A stretch of DNA of 64,000 nt, taken from contig JBDHQI010000010.1 in assembly GCA_039806955.1 (NCBI GenBank), positions 62,001 to 126,000 of the forward strand, read 5' to 3'. Below are positions 16,542 to 26,015 of this stretch, one piece after another (the first letter of the stretch is position 1; each line of letters opens with the position of its first letter). Under the pieces are notes generated by a model. It saw nothing but the letters and a program-made list of their open reading frames with translations, made no database searches and was not told the origin of the DNA. The stretch comes from JADLHS01 sp039806955. GTDB lineage: Bacteria > Verrucomicrobiota > Verrucomicrobiia > Limisphaerales > JADLHS01. The position numbers and the translations under genes were made by a program.

Positions 16542-17979
16542 TGGCGACTCCTTCCACCCAGCGAAAATCAAAAGTGAACTGCAACGGGGCTTTCCCTTGA
16601 ATCCGATTAACCTTCAGGTCGGAAATGGAATGAACCTGACGCAAGCGATCCAGTGTATGCAACAAAGCTGCATTGTCCTTGGCTGTCCCGGTGCAGGTGA
16701 CCTGGTTGGCTTCGCGGATTTCCACGGTTTTGGCCGTCACGTCACCGTCTTCGGGAAACGCCTGGGTCAACTGCTTCAAAATGTTGAGACTCCGCACGGA
16801 TTCGTCGTACCAGGGGCGGAACTGTTTGATTTTTTCCTGCGTCGTTTCCAGCGCGGTGACCTGGGTTTTGATGACATCCCAGCGGGATTGATAATGCCAG
16901 AGCAACGCTTGTTGTATGAGGAAAGCCAGGCCAACGATAGCGATCACCCCGGCGACGGCCAGCCCCACTTTACGCCATTTGCCGGAACCGTACCGCGACA
17001 AAATTTGCTGCGCGGCGGAAACCTGGGGTGGCAAAAATTCCCAGTGCGCCGGCGTGCCCGCCAAACCTCCGGCGACCAGGCTGAGTGCGGCAGACACCGG
17101 CGTTTCTGCCGCCAACCCGGCGGGGATTTCCGCGGGTTCATAGCGCGTTACCGGCGTCACTTCCAGTCCCAATTCGGAGAACCGTGCAGCCAATTCCGCA
17201 GTCAGGGGGCCGGTCAACTCCGCCGGTCCAAACACCCGAATGTGGCGCAAGCTATGGCGCACCAGCTCGGGCAACTGCCCCAAGGTGATGCGCACTTCGC
17301 GCGCGATGACGTCCGCCTGCAACCGGCTGCGCCCGCCTGAGCTGTCCACCGCGCCTTCCAGATTGCGCAACTTCAATACGCCGCCGCCGCAAGTGATCTG
17401 CAGATCGGCTTGATGGGCACTGAGCAGAACGGCCAGCGTCGGCTCGGTCGTGGGCGGTTGCAGGGCCGTGATGCCCAGCGCAAAACCCAGCGGCTTCAAT
17501 CCCGCCGCGCGCAACGCCGCCGCCAGGGCGGTAACATGGTCGCGCGGCATGCCAACCAACGTGATCGTTTCCGCGTCCGCCGTCACCCGACAACGCGAAG
17601 ACGCGGTGACCAGCGTCGCCACGTCACAAGGGAAATTCCGTTCCGCTTCGATTTGCAGAAAACTGGCCTGGTCCGCCTCCGACAGCGCGGGCAGTTGGGT
17701 TTGCGTCAATAGCGCCCATTTGAGCGGCAACCCGACCACGCACTGGCGCTCGCGAATTTCCGCCGCATCCAGATGGTTGCGGATTTCGCGTCCCACCAGT
17801 TCTGCGGCGGCGGTGAGCGGATCCAGCGTCAGCGTCACCGCCAACGAACCCGCCACGCGGACCGTGCCGTTCGTTCGCTTCAACCAAACCCCTTCCAGTC
17901 GCCCGCCCTCGAGAGTCAATCCTAGGACGGAAGTGACGGCTTTGCGCCGCTTGGATTTTATTTTATTCAACTCAATCAT
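16531..17979 (-). CDS. GspL-like / PilM-PilN fusion platform protein
   Basis: About 482 residues from the ATG at 17979, which overlaps the gspK stop (ATGA). The N-terminal 300 residues resemble the actin-like PilM/GspL cytoplasmic domain (VLGLTLEGGRLEGVWL, VVGLPLKWALLTQTQLP). A transmembrane helix follows (VGLAVAGVIAIVGLAFLIQQ), then a coiled coil and a PilN-like periplasmic domain. It should link the GspE ATPase to the periplasmic platform. Confidence 0.75.
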   Translation of the reverse strand: MIELNKIKSKRRKAVTSVLGLTLEGGRLEGVWLKRTNGTVRVAGSLAVTLTLDPLTAAAELVGREIRNHLDAAEIRERQCVVGLPLKWALLTQTQLPALSEADQASFLQIEAERNFPCDVATLVTASSRCRVTADAETITLVGMPRDHVTALAAALRAAGLKPLGFALGITALQPPTTEPTLAVLLSAHQADLQITCGGGVLKLRNLEGAVDSSGGRSRLQADVIAREVRITLGQLPELVRHSLRHIRVFGPAELTGPLTAELAARFSELGLEVTPVTRYEPAEIPAGLAAETPVSAALSLVAGGLAGTPAHWEFLPPQVSAAQQILSRYGSGKWRKVGLAVAGVIAIVGLAFLIQQALLWHYQSRWDVIKTQVTALETTQEKIKQFRPWYDESVRSLNILKQLTQAFPEDGDVTAKTVEIREANQVTCTGTAKDNAALLHTLDRLRQVHSISDLKVNRIQGKAPLQFTFDFRWVEGVANAN

Positions 17980-19307
17980 GGCATTACCTTGGCCAACCAA
18001 AACTCACGTGTCTCCCGGCCCAGCGCCCAGCCGAGGTGACTCAGGCTTTGGCGATAAACCACTTTGGGCGCGCCTTCCGTGACATCAAAAACGAACTTGG
18101 TGCGACGGTAGCCACGCCCGAATTTTCCGAGCGCCGCGATATCGGCAGAAAACTGATAGCTCTGCCCGGTGATGTACGGTCCGGCATCCAGCACCTGATC
18201 GCGCGTCAACACCTTGGTCACCCACGCCACGGAATTGATTCCAGAGATATTGGATTGGCGGTAACTGACCAGTGCCGCCGCCTGATCGTCGCCCACGCCG
18301 GGAACGCAGGCCAAAACTGCCGCGCTGGCGGTGTTCACGTTCACCTTGCCCGGCAGCATCGTGCCGTCCTCGGTGGTGATCTCCGTTTCGATCTGCATGA
18401 ACTCTTCCTCGGTCAGGGTGGAATCCAGGTAAAATTCCAGAATGCTGCTGAATTGCCGGTTGGGATTGCTCAACGCCGCCTGTTGGACACGATCCGCCAC
18501 GCCACTGCCCAGAAGGTCCGTGAGCAAGTTGGCGAGGTCATCGCGACTGGAGTTGATGTTCACGCGATTGGTCCCCACGCTGTCGAGATTGGATTCACGA
18601 CTCCAAACGGTGAGGTATTCCAACACGCCGGGATCCGCGAGGCCGTTGCGATTATTGTCCGTTTCGTTCGGGTCCAAGATGCCGTTGCGATTCAAATCCT
18701 CCCCGAGCAGAACGTCCAGCGTCGCGCCGTTCAACAGCCGCAGTTCATCCACGGAATCAAACGGGGCGCCTTTTGCGTAATAGGGCGGTTGATAACGCGC
18801 ATAAATTTGCTCCTCGCCGTTGTCCGCACTGTCCTCGGAAGTGGGGCTGCGCCAATGCACAATCGCCGCCGCGAGATCAGACGTCATGCCGGGCAGCAAT
18901 TCCAACATATCCTGAGTGACATTGGTATTGTTGACGTTGAGTTTGGCCCCCTCGTCCACCAATCCAAACACGACTTCGTTCAGGGCGTATTGGCCATCGT
19001 TGCGTCCAATCAACCAGAACTGCGCGTCGCCCAGCGGCACGGCTTCACTGGCGTAATCTTCGGGAAAGGGCACGAGGCCATTGGTGGCTTGTTCGGTGAG
19101 AATTTGCGCGACGTACCGGGCGGCCCCTTCAATGGCTTGATCAGCGGTGAGCATGGCGACGCGATTTTCCGAGGCGCGCAATTCCAGACGCATCGAGTTG
19201 CCGAAATACAGCGCCAAGGCCACCAGACCGAGTGCGACCCACAACACAATGATCAGCACCGAGGCGGCCATCCGCTTTCGTGATGACGCTGGTTGGAGCA
19301 GTCTCAT
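17976..19307 (-). CDS. gspK: type II secretion minor pseudopilin GspK
   Basis: A 443-residue protein with an N-terminal transmembrane helix (SVLIIVLWVALGLVALALYF) and the GspK pattern: NRVAMLTADQAIEGAARY, GLVDEGAKLNVN, a helical SAM-like insertion and a second INRVNVNT-type region (KVNVNTASAAVLACVPGV). The DNxxxxxxxDPNETDNN-like acidic stretch near residues 205-220 may bind calcium. GspK caps the pseudopilus tip with GspI and GspJ. It overlaps gspJ by 4 bp. Confidence 0.85.
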   Translation of the reverse strand: MRLLQPASSRKRMAASVLIIVLWVALGLVALALYFGNSMRLELRASENRVAMLTADQAIEGAARYVAQILTEQATNGLVPFPEDYASEAVPLGDAQFWLIGRNDGQYALNEVVFGLVDEGAKLNVNNTNVTQDMLELLPGMTSDLAAAIVHWRSPTSEDSADNGEEQIYARYQPPYYAKGAPFDSVDELRLLNGATLDVLLGEDLNRNGILDPNETDNNRNGLADPGVLEYLTVWSRESNLDSVGTNRVNINSSRDDLANLLTDLLGSGVADRVQQAALSNPNRQFSSILEFYLDSTLTEEEFMQIETEITTEDGTMLPGKVNVNTASAAVLACVPGVGDDQAAALVSYRQSNISGINSVAWVTKVLTRDQVLDAGPYITGQSYQFSADIAALGKFGRGYRRTKFVFDVTEGAPKVVYRQSLSHLGWALGRETREFWLAKVMP

Positions 19308-20026
19308 TCCGCGCCCTCCGTGATTGAGTATTCCAACAGTTGCGTGGTGATCGGGACTAATAATTCAATCGGCTCCTGAAACGTCGGCTGCGTTTGGTTG
19401 GGGGAACTGCCGGCCAATTGCAGTTGCACCCGCACCGCCTGCGGCAAGCCTTCGTCACCGCCCGACTCCGTATCCCAACCGCTGCGCCAGGTGCTGCCGT
19501 CGTAACAAAGAAAATCCAGACTCGCGATGTTCTCGGCCAACAACTGCTCGTCCTCGTCCTCGTTATTGATCGCCAGGACGTTGCGCCAGACGGAGCGCAC
19601 CAATTCCATTCCGTAGGCATTGTTCGGGTCCGTCGAGGGCAACAGTTCGTAGCGCACGCGTTGGAGGTCGCCCCACGGTTCATCATCGGAGATCACGCCG
19701 GTGGTGGTGTAGAATTCCAAACTGCTGGCGGCACGGTTATCGAAGCGACCGCCACTGCCGGTGACGATGAAATGTCGCGGCAACAGAGTGGAATTGGTCA
19801 GTGGCGGCACCGCGCCTTGCAGGTCGCGCCGCAGAATGTCGAGCGCCTGATTCAAGGGCAGCCGTTCATCCAGATTCCGACTCGTGGCGCGTTCCAATCG
19901 CAGGGCACTGAAGAACACTGTATTGATGGCGAACAGCACAATCGCAAAAATGCCGACTGCCAGCAGCACTTCGAGCAGCGTGAAGGCGCGGTTCTGCGTT
20001 CGGATTGTGGCGTTGACTTGCATCAA
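19304..20026 (-). CDS. gspJ: minor pseudopilin GspJ
   Basis: A 240-residue protein with a type IV prepilin cleavage motif (RAFTLLEVLLAVGIFAIVLF, with the conserved Glu5), an amphipathic helix and the ALDILRRDLQGA segment typical of GspJ. It forms part of the tip complex. It overlaps gspI by 4 bp at its start and gspK by 4 bp at its end. Confidence 0.85.
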   Translation of the reverse strand: MMQVNATIRTQNRAFTLLEVLLAVGIFAIVLFAINTVFFSALRLERATSRNLDERLPLNQALDILRRDLQGAVPPLTNSTLLPRHFIVTGSGGRFDNRAASSLEFYTTTGVISDDEPWGDLQRVRYELLPSTDPNNAYGMELVRSVWRNVLAINNEDEDEQLLAENIASLDFLCYDGSTWRSGWDTESGGDEGLPQAVRVQLQLAGSSPNQTQPTFQEPIELLVPITTQLLEYSITEGAE

Positions 20027-20433
20027 TTGGGCGCGGCTAAAGTGCTTAATTCCACGGTGTATTTATCGCCTTGAACCGGGTACTCGACTGACACCGTCAG
20101 CAATTGCATGGCGGACCGGGTCGTAGTTTCGGTCCACGTTTCGGTTCGCAGCGTCCAGTTATAGTTTCGATCCGCCTCCTGCACCGTGCCGTTCAGGGCG
20201 GCGCGATTCCAATTCGTCAAAATGATGTTTTCATTCAAAATGCGTTCCGCCACCCGCGCGGCTTCCCGCTTGCGCTCGGCGACTTCGCCGGCACGACCGG
20301 CAATGCGCAGCCCCTGCAACGCGACCGGAATGACGATCGCCATAAACACGAGCGCCGCCAACACCTCGGCGAGCGTAAAGGCATTAACGCCGCCGGATCG
20401 TCGTGCGTGACGCTGCTTGGTTGCGAATTTCAT
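20023..20433 (-). CDS. gspI: minor pseudopilin GspI
   Basis: A 136-residue protein with a basic leader and the prepilin motif NAFTLAEVLAALVFMAIVIP containing the conserved Glu, followed by QGLRIAGRAGEVAERKREAARVAERI as in GspI. Its start lies about 50 bp inside the end of the preceding gspH-like gene. It is the smallest pseudopilin here and is expected to initiate tip assembly with GspJ and GspK. Confidence 0.82.
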   Translation of the reverse strand: MKFATKQRHARRSGGVNAFTLAEVLAALVFMAIVIPVALQGLRIAGRAGEVAERKREAARVAERILNENIILTNWNRAALNGTVQEADRNYNWTLRTETWTETTTRSAMQLLTVSVEYPVQGDKYTVELSTLAAPN

Positions 20434-20986
20434 AATTCAAACGATTGGCGGCCAGTCCCACCCAGAGCGAGTTGCCGTCGCGATCGGTGAGCCGCAGGTT
20501 CTCCCGGCTGCCGCCGCCAATGCTGCCATCCGGTTCAAACCGGAGGTTCGGCAGGGCGGCGTGCCGGCTGTTCCCGGCCTCGGCGTCATTGTCAAACAAC
20601 GTGTTGCCGGTGATGAAGGTCTGGAGCGCGGGGTCCGTCACGCCCAGATCCAGTGTCAGGCTGCCATCCAGCGTGTATTCCACCGCTTGCGGATCGTTAT
20701 CCACAAAACTGGAATCCGTTTCCAAACCGTAGGTGCGTTGATTCAGATCCAGCCATAAAATCGTGGGCAGCCCCTCGGCAATCGCCCGGCTCTGCCCCTG
20801 ACGGGTCAAAGCCAATAGCCGGCGCGCTTCCGCATCCAGGGCGCGCCCGCGGAAAAATCCCGCCAACGAGGGCGAGGCAATCGCGATCACCGTCACCAGC
20901 AGCGCCATCACCGCGATCAACTCGACGAGCGTAAACGCCTGTCGGTTCCATCGCGAAGTGGTCGGTGATTGATGAGCGCAACGCAC
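20384..20986 (-). CDS. gspH: minor pseudopilin GspH-like
   Basis: About 200 residues starting at the GTG at 20986, chosen because a strong Shine-Dalgarno (AAAGGAGG) lies 8 bp upstream. The prepilin motif is RQAFTLVELIAVMALLVTVI. The GspH-like part contains RGRALDAEARRLLALTRQGQSRAIAEGLPTI-type sequence, with the small-residue pattern of the GspH fold. It overlaps gspI and follows gspG by 13 bp. Confidence 0.78.
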   Translation of the reverse strand: MRCAHQSPTTSRWNRQAFTLVELIAVMALLVTVIAIASPSLAGFFRGRALDAEARRLLALTRQGQSRAIAEGLPTILWLDLNQRTYGLETDSSFVDNDPQAVEYTLDGSLTLDLGVTDPALQTFITGNTLFDNDAEAGNSRHAALPNLRFEPDGSIGGGSRENLRLTDRDGNSLWVGLAANRLNYEIRNQAASRTTIRRR

Positions 20987-20999
20987 GAGGTGGCCTCCT

Positions 21000-21443
21000 T
21001 TATTTCTTGCCGCTGGTATTCGAAATATCGTCGTCGCTGCCAACCTTGCCATCCGGTCCGGCAGAAGTCAGATCGTAGGACGTGGCATTAACGCGCCCGG
21101 GACATTCATAGACGTATTCGTTGCCCCACGGGTCCTTCGGAACTTCTTTCAAATACGGGCCGCGCCAGTTCTGTGCGTCGCGGGGTTGCTGCACCAGGTC
21201 CTGCAAACCGCTTTTGCCGCGCGGATAGTAACCGTTGTCCACCTCGAACGCATCGAGCGCGGTCGAGAAGGAGGAGATCTGTGTTTGCGTGGCGGTGACG
21301 CGCGCTTGTTCACTGCGCCCGGCCAGCTTGGGATAAACAATGGCGGCGAGCGTGGCCAGAATGACCAGCACGAGCAACATTTCAACCAGGGTGAAACCAC
21401 CGGCCGAGGCGCGCGGAGGGAATTTAATCAAGTTCAGTTTCAT
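21000..21443 (-). CDS. gspG: major pseudopilin GspG
   Basis: A 147-residue protein with the prepilin motif GGFTLVEMLLVLVILATLAA (Glu5 present). It also has the GspG C-terminal signature YYPRGKSGLQDLVQQP, GPYLKEVPKDPWGNEYVYECPG and SAGPDGKVGSDDDI, the calcium-binding end. GspG builds the pseudopilus shaft that pushes substrates through the secretin. Length is normal for the family. Confidence 0.93.
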   Translation of the reverse strand: MKLNLIKFPPRASAGGFTLVEMLLVLVILATLAAIVYPKLAGRSEQARVTATQTQISSFSTALDAFEVDNGYYPRGKSGLQDLVQQPRDAQNWRGPYLKEVPKDPWGNEYVYECPGRVNATSYDLTSAGPDGKVGSDDDISNTSGKK

Positions 21444-21462
21444 AATGTGTCAGGGTGGACGG

Positions 21463-22716
21463 TTATTTGATGTTTTGTTGCATGGTGAAAATCGGCAGGA
21501 CCATGCCGATGAAAATGGTCCCGATAAAACCGGCGATCAGAAACAACATCAGCGGCTCCAACAACGCCACGCCAGTCTTCAAATTGCGGTCCAGATCGCC
21601 CTCGGTCACGGTGGCAATGCGGACCAGCTCGGTATCCAGCTTGCCGCTTTCCTCCGCCACGGAAATCATTTCCAGCGTGGACCCGGAAAACAACGCGCGG
21701 CAGTTGGCCAGGCTTTGCCCCAACTGACCACCTTCCGAAACGCGCGTGATCGAGTCGGAAACGGCATCCACGAGAATCTGGTTGCCAATGGATTTGCGGG
21801 CGACATTCAGCGCCTGCACCAGATTCACCCCCGCGCCGAGCAACGTGCCCAACATCCGACAAAAGCGCGCCATGGCGAACTGGGCCACCAGCGGCCCAAC
21901 GATCGGCGCGCGCAACATGAACCCTTCCCAGGTGCGGCGTCCGCCTTCCGAAGTCACCCAGGTGCGCAACGAGTAACCCACTCCGACGAGACCGAGCAAA
22001 ATGAACAGCCCGTACGAACGTAATCCGTGGCTCAAAGCGATGATGATTTCCGTCAACGCCGGCAGGGTGTTGCCCGATGAGGAAAACATGGTCTGAAATT
22101 TCGGAATGAAAAACACCAGGAGAAAAACCACCACGGCAATGGCGAGCACGAACAACACCGCCGGGTACAGCATGGCGGTCATCACCTTGCCGCGTAGTTC
22201 TTTTTCGCGCGCTTGAAAGTCCGCGATTTGCGCCAGCACCAGATCGAGAAACCCTCCCGTCTCGCCCGCCTGCACCATGGCGATGTACACGCGCGGAAAG
22301 GTCTCCGGCGAACGCGCCATCGCATCCGCCAGCGACATCCCGTCAATCACCAGATCATAAACCTCTTTCCACTTGGCGGCCGCGGCGGGCGACGAAGCTT
22401 CCTTGTATAAAATGACCAGCGCCCGGCTCAACGGCACTCCTGCCGCCAGCAGACTCGACAACAGGCGCGTAAAATTTTCCAGGTCGCGCGCGGAGACTTT
22501 GGCGCTGCCAAACCGCAACGCCCAACGGCGCGGCGCGGCGTTGGTTTCGGCAGCGCGGGATTTTTTGGTTCCGCCGCCGGCCAGTTCCGAGAGCGAAATG
22601 GGACGCAAACCCAGGCCTTCCATCTGGCGAAACGCCTCCGCCCGACCGGCGGCTTCGAGTTGGCCTTGCGCCACCGTGCCGTTTCCCTGAACCGCTTTGT
22701 AATTAAACAATGGCAT
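21463..22716 (-). CDS. gspF: type II secretion inner-membrane platform protein GspF
   Basis: A 417-residue protein with the two repeated GspF/PilC domains (LENFTRLLSSLLAAGVPLSRAL in the first; ARFCRMLGTLLGAGVNLVQAL in the second) and three transmembrane segments. The first 60 residues (YKAVQGNGTVAQGQLEA) are the usual GspF N-terminus. It anchors GspE and guides pseudopilin insertion. Its start overlaps the end of gspE by 14 bp. Confidence 0.93.
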   Translation of the reverse strand: MPLFNYKAVQGNGTVAQGQLEAAGRAEAFRQMEGLGLRPISLSELAGGGTKKSRAAETNAAPRRWALRFGSAKVSARDLENFTRLLSSLLAAGVPLSRALVILYKEASSPAAAAKWKEVYDLVIDGMSLADAMARSPETFPRVYIAMVQAGETGGFLDLVLAQIADFQAREKELRGKVMTAMLYPAVLFVLAIAVVVFLLVFFIPKFQTMFSSSGNTLPALTEIIIALSHGLRSYGLFILLGLVGVGYSLRTWVTSEGGRRTWEGFMLRAPIVGPLVAQFAMARFCRMLGTLLGAGVNLVQALNVARKSIGNQILVDAVSDSITRVSEGGQLGQSLANCRALFSGSTLEMISVAEESGKLDTELVRIATVTEGDLDRNLKTGVALLEPLMLFLIAGFIGTIFIGMVLPIFTMQQNIK

Positions 22717-24442
22717 GATTCATTCGTGGTGTCTGGACTTCAATGGCCGGTTTGGGCGCGGCTTCCGGCACGAGATGATTGACCGCCTGATCCTTGGCGA
22801 CGCGCAACACTTCCTCGGGCGTGGTGACGCCCTGACGCACCAGCCGCCAGCCGTCCTCGTTCAACGTGCGCAAACCCGCGCGCTGCGCCTGGGCGGCAAT
22901 TTCTCCCGAAGACACATTCTTGAGCACGAGTTCCCGCAATTTATTGTCAATGTCCATCCATTCAAAAATGGCGTGCCGACCATGATAACCGGTGTTGCGA
23001 CATTCGCGGCAACCCACCGCGCGGTAAACCGTGGTGGCCGCCGGAATACCAACCTGCGCCTTGAGGGTGGCGGTGGTGGGCGAAGCGTCTGGTTGTTTGC
23101 AATGACGGCACAGAACCCGGACCAACCGTTGCGCCAGCACCGCCTCGAGGGAAGACGCCACCAGGTACGGCTCGACGCCCATGTCAATCAACCGCGTCAC
23201 GGCGCCGGGCGCGTCGTTGGTGTGCAGGGTGGAAAAGACCAGGTGACCGGTGAGCGAGGCCTGCACGGCAATCTGCGCTGTTTCACGATCGCGGATTTCT
23301 CCCACCAGAATCACGTCAGGATCGTGCCGCAAAATCGAGCGGAGGCCGCGCGCAAAGGTCAACCCGGCCTTTTCCGAAACTTGAATCTGATTGATGCCGT
23401 TTAACTGATACTCGATCGGGTCCTCGATGGTGATGATCTTGCGGACCTGATCGTTGATTTCATTCAACGCGGTGTAAAGCGTGGTGGTTTTGCCGCTGCC
23501 GGTCGGACCGGTGACCAGGATGATGCCATGCGGCAAAGCCAGCACCCGCTTGAAGGCGCCCAGCTCGCGCGCATCCATCCCCAGTTCGGCCATCCCCAAC
23601 AACGTCGCGTTCTGCCGCAACAGCCGCAGCACCACGGCTTCCCCGTGCAACATCGGAATCACCGACACGCGGATGTCCACCTCGTGCTCGTCCAACCGGA
23701 TTTTGATGCGCCCGTCCTGCGGCAGCCGTTTTTCTGCAATGTTCAAATGGCTGAGAATTTTCAGGCGCGAGACGATGGCGGGTTGAAACCGCTTGATCTG
23801 CGCCGGCACCGGAATACTTTGCAGCACGCCGTCCACGCGATAGCGAATGTGAAATTCATGCTCGAACGGTTCGAGATGGATATCGGAGGCGCGCAGCTCA
23901 ATGGCGTCGCGGAGGACTTGATTCACGAACCGGATGATCGAGGCGTCCTCGGCATCCATGTCGAGATCATTGTCCTCCCGATTTTCATCCACCACCTGCA
24001 ACGCGGCGTCCTCGGCCAGTTCGCCCATGGTGTCCGCACCCACGCCCAGACGCTTCTTGAGTTCGCGGCGGAGCGCTTCCGTCGGAGTCAACACCGGCTG
24101 CAGATTCAAACCGGTAAGCGTTTTGAGCGTGTCCAGTCCTTGCGTGGCAAACAGCCGGCTGGTGGCGATTTCCACCGCTCCGTTCACGCGCCGGAGCGGC
24201 AGCAGTTCTTCTTTGAGTAAAATCCGGGCGGGAAAGAGGGAAAGTAGCTGGCGATCTGGTTCCACATCATCCAGGGCGGTATAGGACAAATCGTACTCGC
24301 CCGCCAGCCAGCGCAGGATGTCTTCCTCGCGTTGGCGCGGCAGTTCTGTTTGTCGCGTCAGTTCCGCGGCGTCCACGGCAGAAAGCTGCCGGGACGCCAC
24401 CATGCGGTCCAACAAATCGGATGATGATTGGGTTGTTTCCAT
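22703..24442 (-). CDS. gspE: type II secretion ATPase GspE
   Basis: A 579-residue protein with an N1E-like domain, an Asp box (ASDIHLEPFEHEFHIRYRVDG), Walker A GPTGSGKTTTLY, Walker B ILVGEIRDRETA, a His box and the zinc tetracysteine CRHCK...CRECRNTGYHGR. It powers pseudopilus assembly from the cytoplasm. It is the first clear gene of the minus-strand operon that continues to position 11303; a small secreted protein gene lies 35 bp upstream. Confidence 0.94.
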   Translation of the reverse strand: METTQSSSDLLDRMVASRQLSAVDAAELTRQTELPRQREEDILRWLAGEYDLSYTALDDVEPDRQLLSLFPARILLKEELLPLRRVNGAVEIATSRLFATQGLDTLKTLTGLNLQPVLTPTEALRRELKKRLGVGADTMGELAEDAALQVVDENREDNDLDMDAEDASIIRFVNQVLRDAIELRASDIHLEPFEHEFHIRYRVDGVLQSIPVPAQIKRFQPAIVSRLKILSHLNIAEKRLPQDGRIKIRLDEHEVDIRVSVIPMLHGEAVVLRLLRQNATLLGMAELGMDARELGAFKRVLALPHGIILVTGPTGSGKTTTLYTALNEINDQVRKIITIEDPIEYQLNGINQIQVSEKAGLTFARGLRSILRHDPDVILVGEIRDRETAQIAVQASLTGHLVFSTLHTNDAPGAVTRLIDMGVEPYLVASSLEAVLAQRLVRVLCRHCKQPDASPTTATLKAQVGIPAATTVYRAVGCRECRNTGYHGRHAIFEWMDIDNKLRELVLKNVSSGEIAAQAQRAGLRTLNEDGWRLVRQGVTTPEEVLRVAKDQAVNHLVPEAAPKPAIEVQTPRMNHAIV

Positions 24443-24477
24443 GAACCAGATGCCAGCTCCTTGACCCTTGGCGCGAA

Positions 24478-25029
24478 TTAAAGCAATCCGTTCAACGTGG
24501 CAATGGCTTCCTGGCGCGGCGTCAATACCTTGCGCAATTCCTCCTGTGCCTTCTCCAACGCCGCTTGTTTGGCTTTGCGGTCCGCCACGTACTTGGCCAG
24601 TGCCGCCTTGGTCTCGTTGTTGGAAGCTTTCGCATCAATTACTTTCTGCAACGCATCCGCCGAGGGATTGGCTTGACCAAATCCACCACCACCACCACCA
24701 GGACCGCCGCGACCGCCGCGACCACCGAAACGACCAACCCCGATCGCCATTCGGGCTTCACCCACCTTGGTGATCAGCGGTTCAACGGCTTTCCATTCGG
24801 AATCATCCTTGATCTCCAACTCATCCCGGGTCCGTTGCAACATGCGCTGACGCATTTCGGCCGGGTCAAAGTTCCCCTGTCGCCCCTGCGATTCGCCACG
24901 CTGGTTATTACTTTGTCCGTCACGATTGCGCCGGGGGCGGTTGTCGCCGTCCTGCGCCATGATGGTTTGCGCGCTCAGCGCCAGAATGGTGCTGAGGCTG
25001 AGTACCTTCAGTGCTTGATTTATTTTCAT
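24478..25029 (-). CDS. secreted Arg/Gly-rich small protein, Spy/CpxP-like helical
   Basis: A 183-residue protein with a signal peptide (MKINQALKVLSLSTILALSAQTIMA), an Asn/Arg/Gly-rich linker and a helical region with EMRQRMLQRTRDELEI. A Gly-run (about residues 102-117) and a Lys/Ala/Glu-rich coiled-coil end (DRKAKQAALEKAQEELRKVLTPRQ) follow. The last part resembles Spy/CpxP-type periplasmic proteins common in Verrucomicrobiota. It is only 35 bp upstream of gspE and could be the first gene of the secretion operon. Function unknown. Confidence 0.6.
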   Translation of the reverse strand: MKINQALKVLSLSTILALSAQTIMAQDGDNRPRRNRDGQSNNQRGESQGRQGNFDPAEMRQRMLQRTRDELEIKDDSEWKAVEPLITKVGEARMAIGVGRFGGRGGRGGPGGGGGGFGQANPSADALQKVIDAKASNNETKAALAKYVADRKAKQAALEKAQEELRKVLTPRQEAIATLNGLL

Positions 25030-25226
25030 AACTATTCTCCTACAGTGATTTGTTTAATCCGAACATTCGCAAAGTCACACGCATGACTTCGCCCTGAATC
25101 GTGCCATCGCAAAGTTTGTGCCACTGCAAAAATCTCAATGAATTCAAGGGAAACGAGCACTTAATCGCGCACGAGTTGCGCAGTCGCCCATTCCGCCGCG
25201 CAAATTGTGCGCAGCCGCCGCGAGGC

Positions 25227-25841
25227 TCAGTCGCGTTTCAGCTTCACACCGACACGACGCAACCGACGCACCAATTTTCGATTCACCGGGTCATCGGCCC
25301 AACGCGTCACACGCCGCGCCATCGCTTCCGAAACTCCGGCCAGTTGCGACAACTGTTGATAATCTGCGGCGAACAATTCTTCGAGCGAAGCGAAATGGCC
25401 AATGAGAATTTCCGCTTCTTCCGAACCGATTTGTAGGATGCCCAAACCACGCAACACACAGAGCGGCCCTCGCAATTTGCTGGCATGAATCGCGTCCCAA
25501 AACGCTTTGGCCTGGTCCGCGTCCATTCCGTCAAGGGCCGCGACTTCTTTCACTTTGAGCCGGTAAAATTCGGCCGCGTCCAAAACCAGACCGCGCCGGA
25601 CGAGTTGCTCCAGCAACACCGTGTCGTTGGAAATATCCATCGCGTCCTTTGACGCCCAGAGGATCACCCGCTGCCGCACTCGCGGCGGACAATCCGGATT
25701 TGGACACTGCCAATCCGCCCCGACGTTGGCCGCAAGTTCCTGCGCCAGTCGCGAGCCACATTCCGGACAAACCTGCGTCGCATGGAATTTCAGCGGCGAA
25801 GCGGGCGTCCCGGCGAAAAGTCTGTCGAGCCACTTGAGCAT
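25227..25841 (-). CDS. LigA-derived zinc-finger and helix-hairpin-helix protein
   Basis: About 204 residues from the ATG at 25841. It matches only the middle of NAD-dependent DNA ligase: a Cys4 zinc finger (CPECG and CPNPDC), the LWASKDAMDISN segment and then the helix-hairpin-helix repeats (LRGLGILQIGSEEAEILIGHF; LAGVSEAMARRV). The adenylation domain with KxDG, the OB fold and the BRCT domain are all absent. It could be a stand-alone DNA-binding protein or a decayed ligase. The frame is open further upstream, but that part overlaps the radC start and has no ligase similarity. Confidence 0.65.
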   Translation of the reverse strand: MLKWLDRLFAGTPASPLKFHATQVCPECGSRLAQELAANVGADWQCPNPDCPPRVRQRVILWASKDAMDISNDTVLLEQLVRRGLVLDAAEFYRLKVKEVAALDGMDADQAKAFWDAIHASKLRGPLCVLRGLGILQIGSEEAEILIGHFASLEELFAADYQQLSQLAGVSEAMARRVTRWADDPVNRKLVRRLRRVGVKLKRD

Positions 25842-26015
25842 CGCTCCAGCATCTTCGAGAACCACGGCGCGGCAAGAATAGAATGACGCGGCGGCAGCGA
25901 TTCGCTCCACTCCATCCGTCCGTTTTTTCAGCCGCGCGCGGTTGGTCCAGTTCGCGCCGGTTGAAAACCGGAAAATCTTCGTGTCTTTCCGGCGCGGCCG
26001 AAGTAGAAATGGCGC

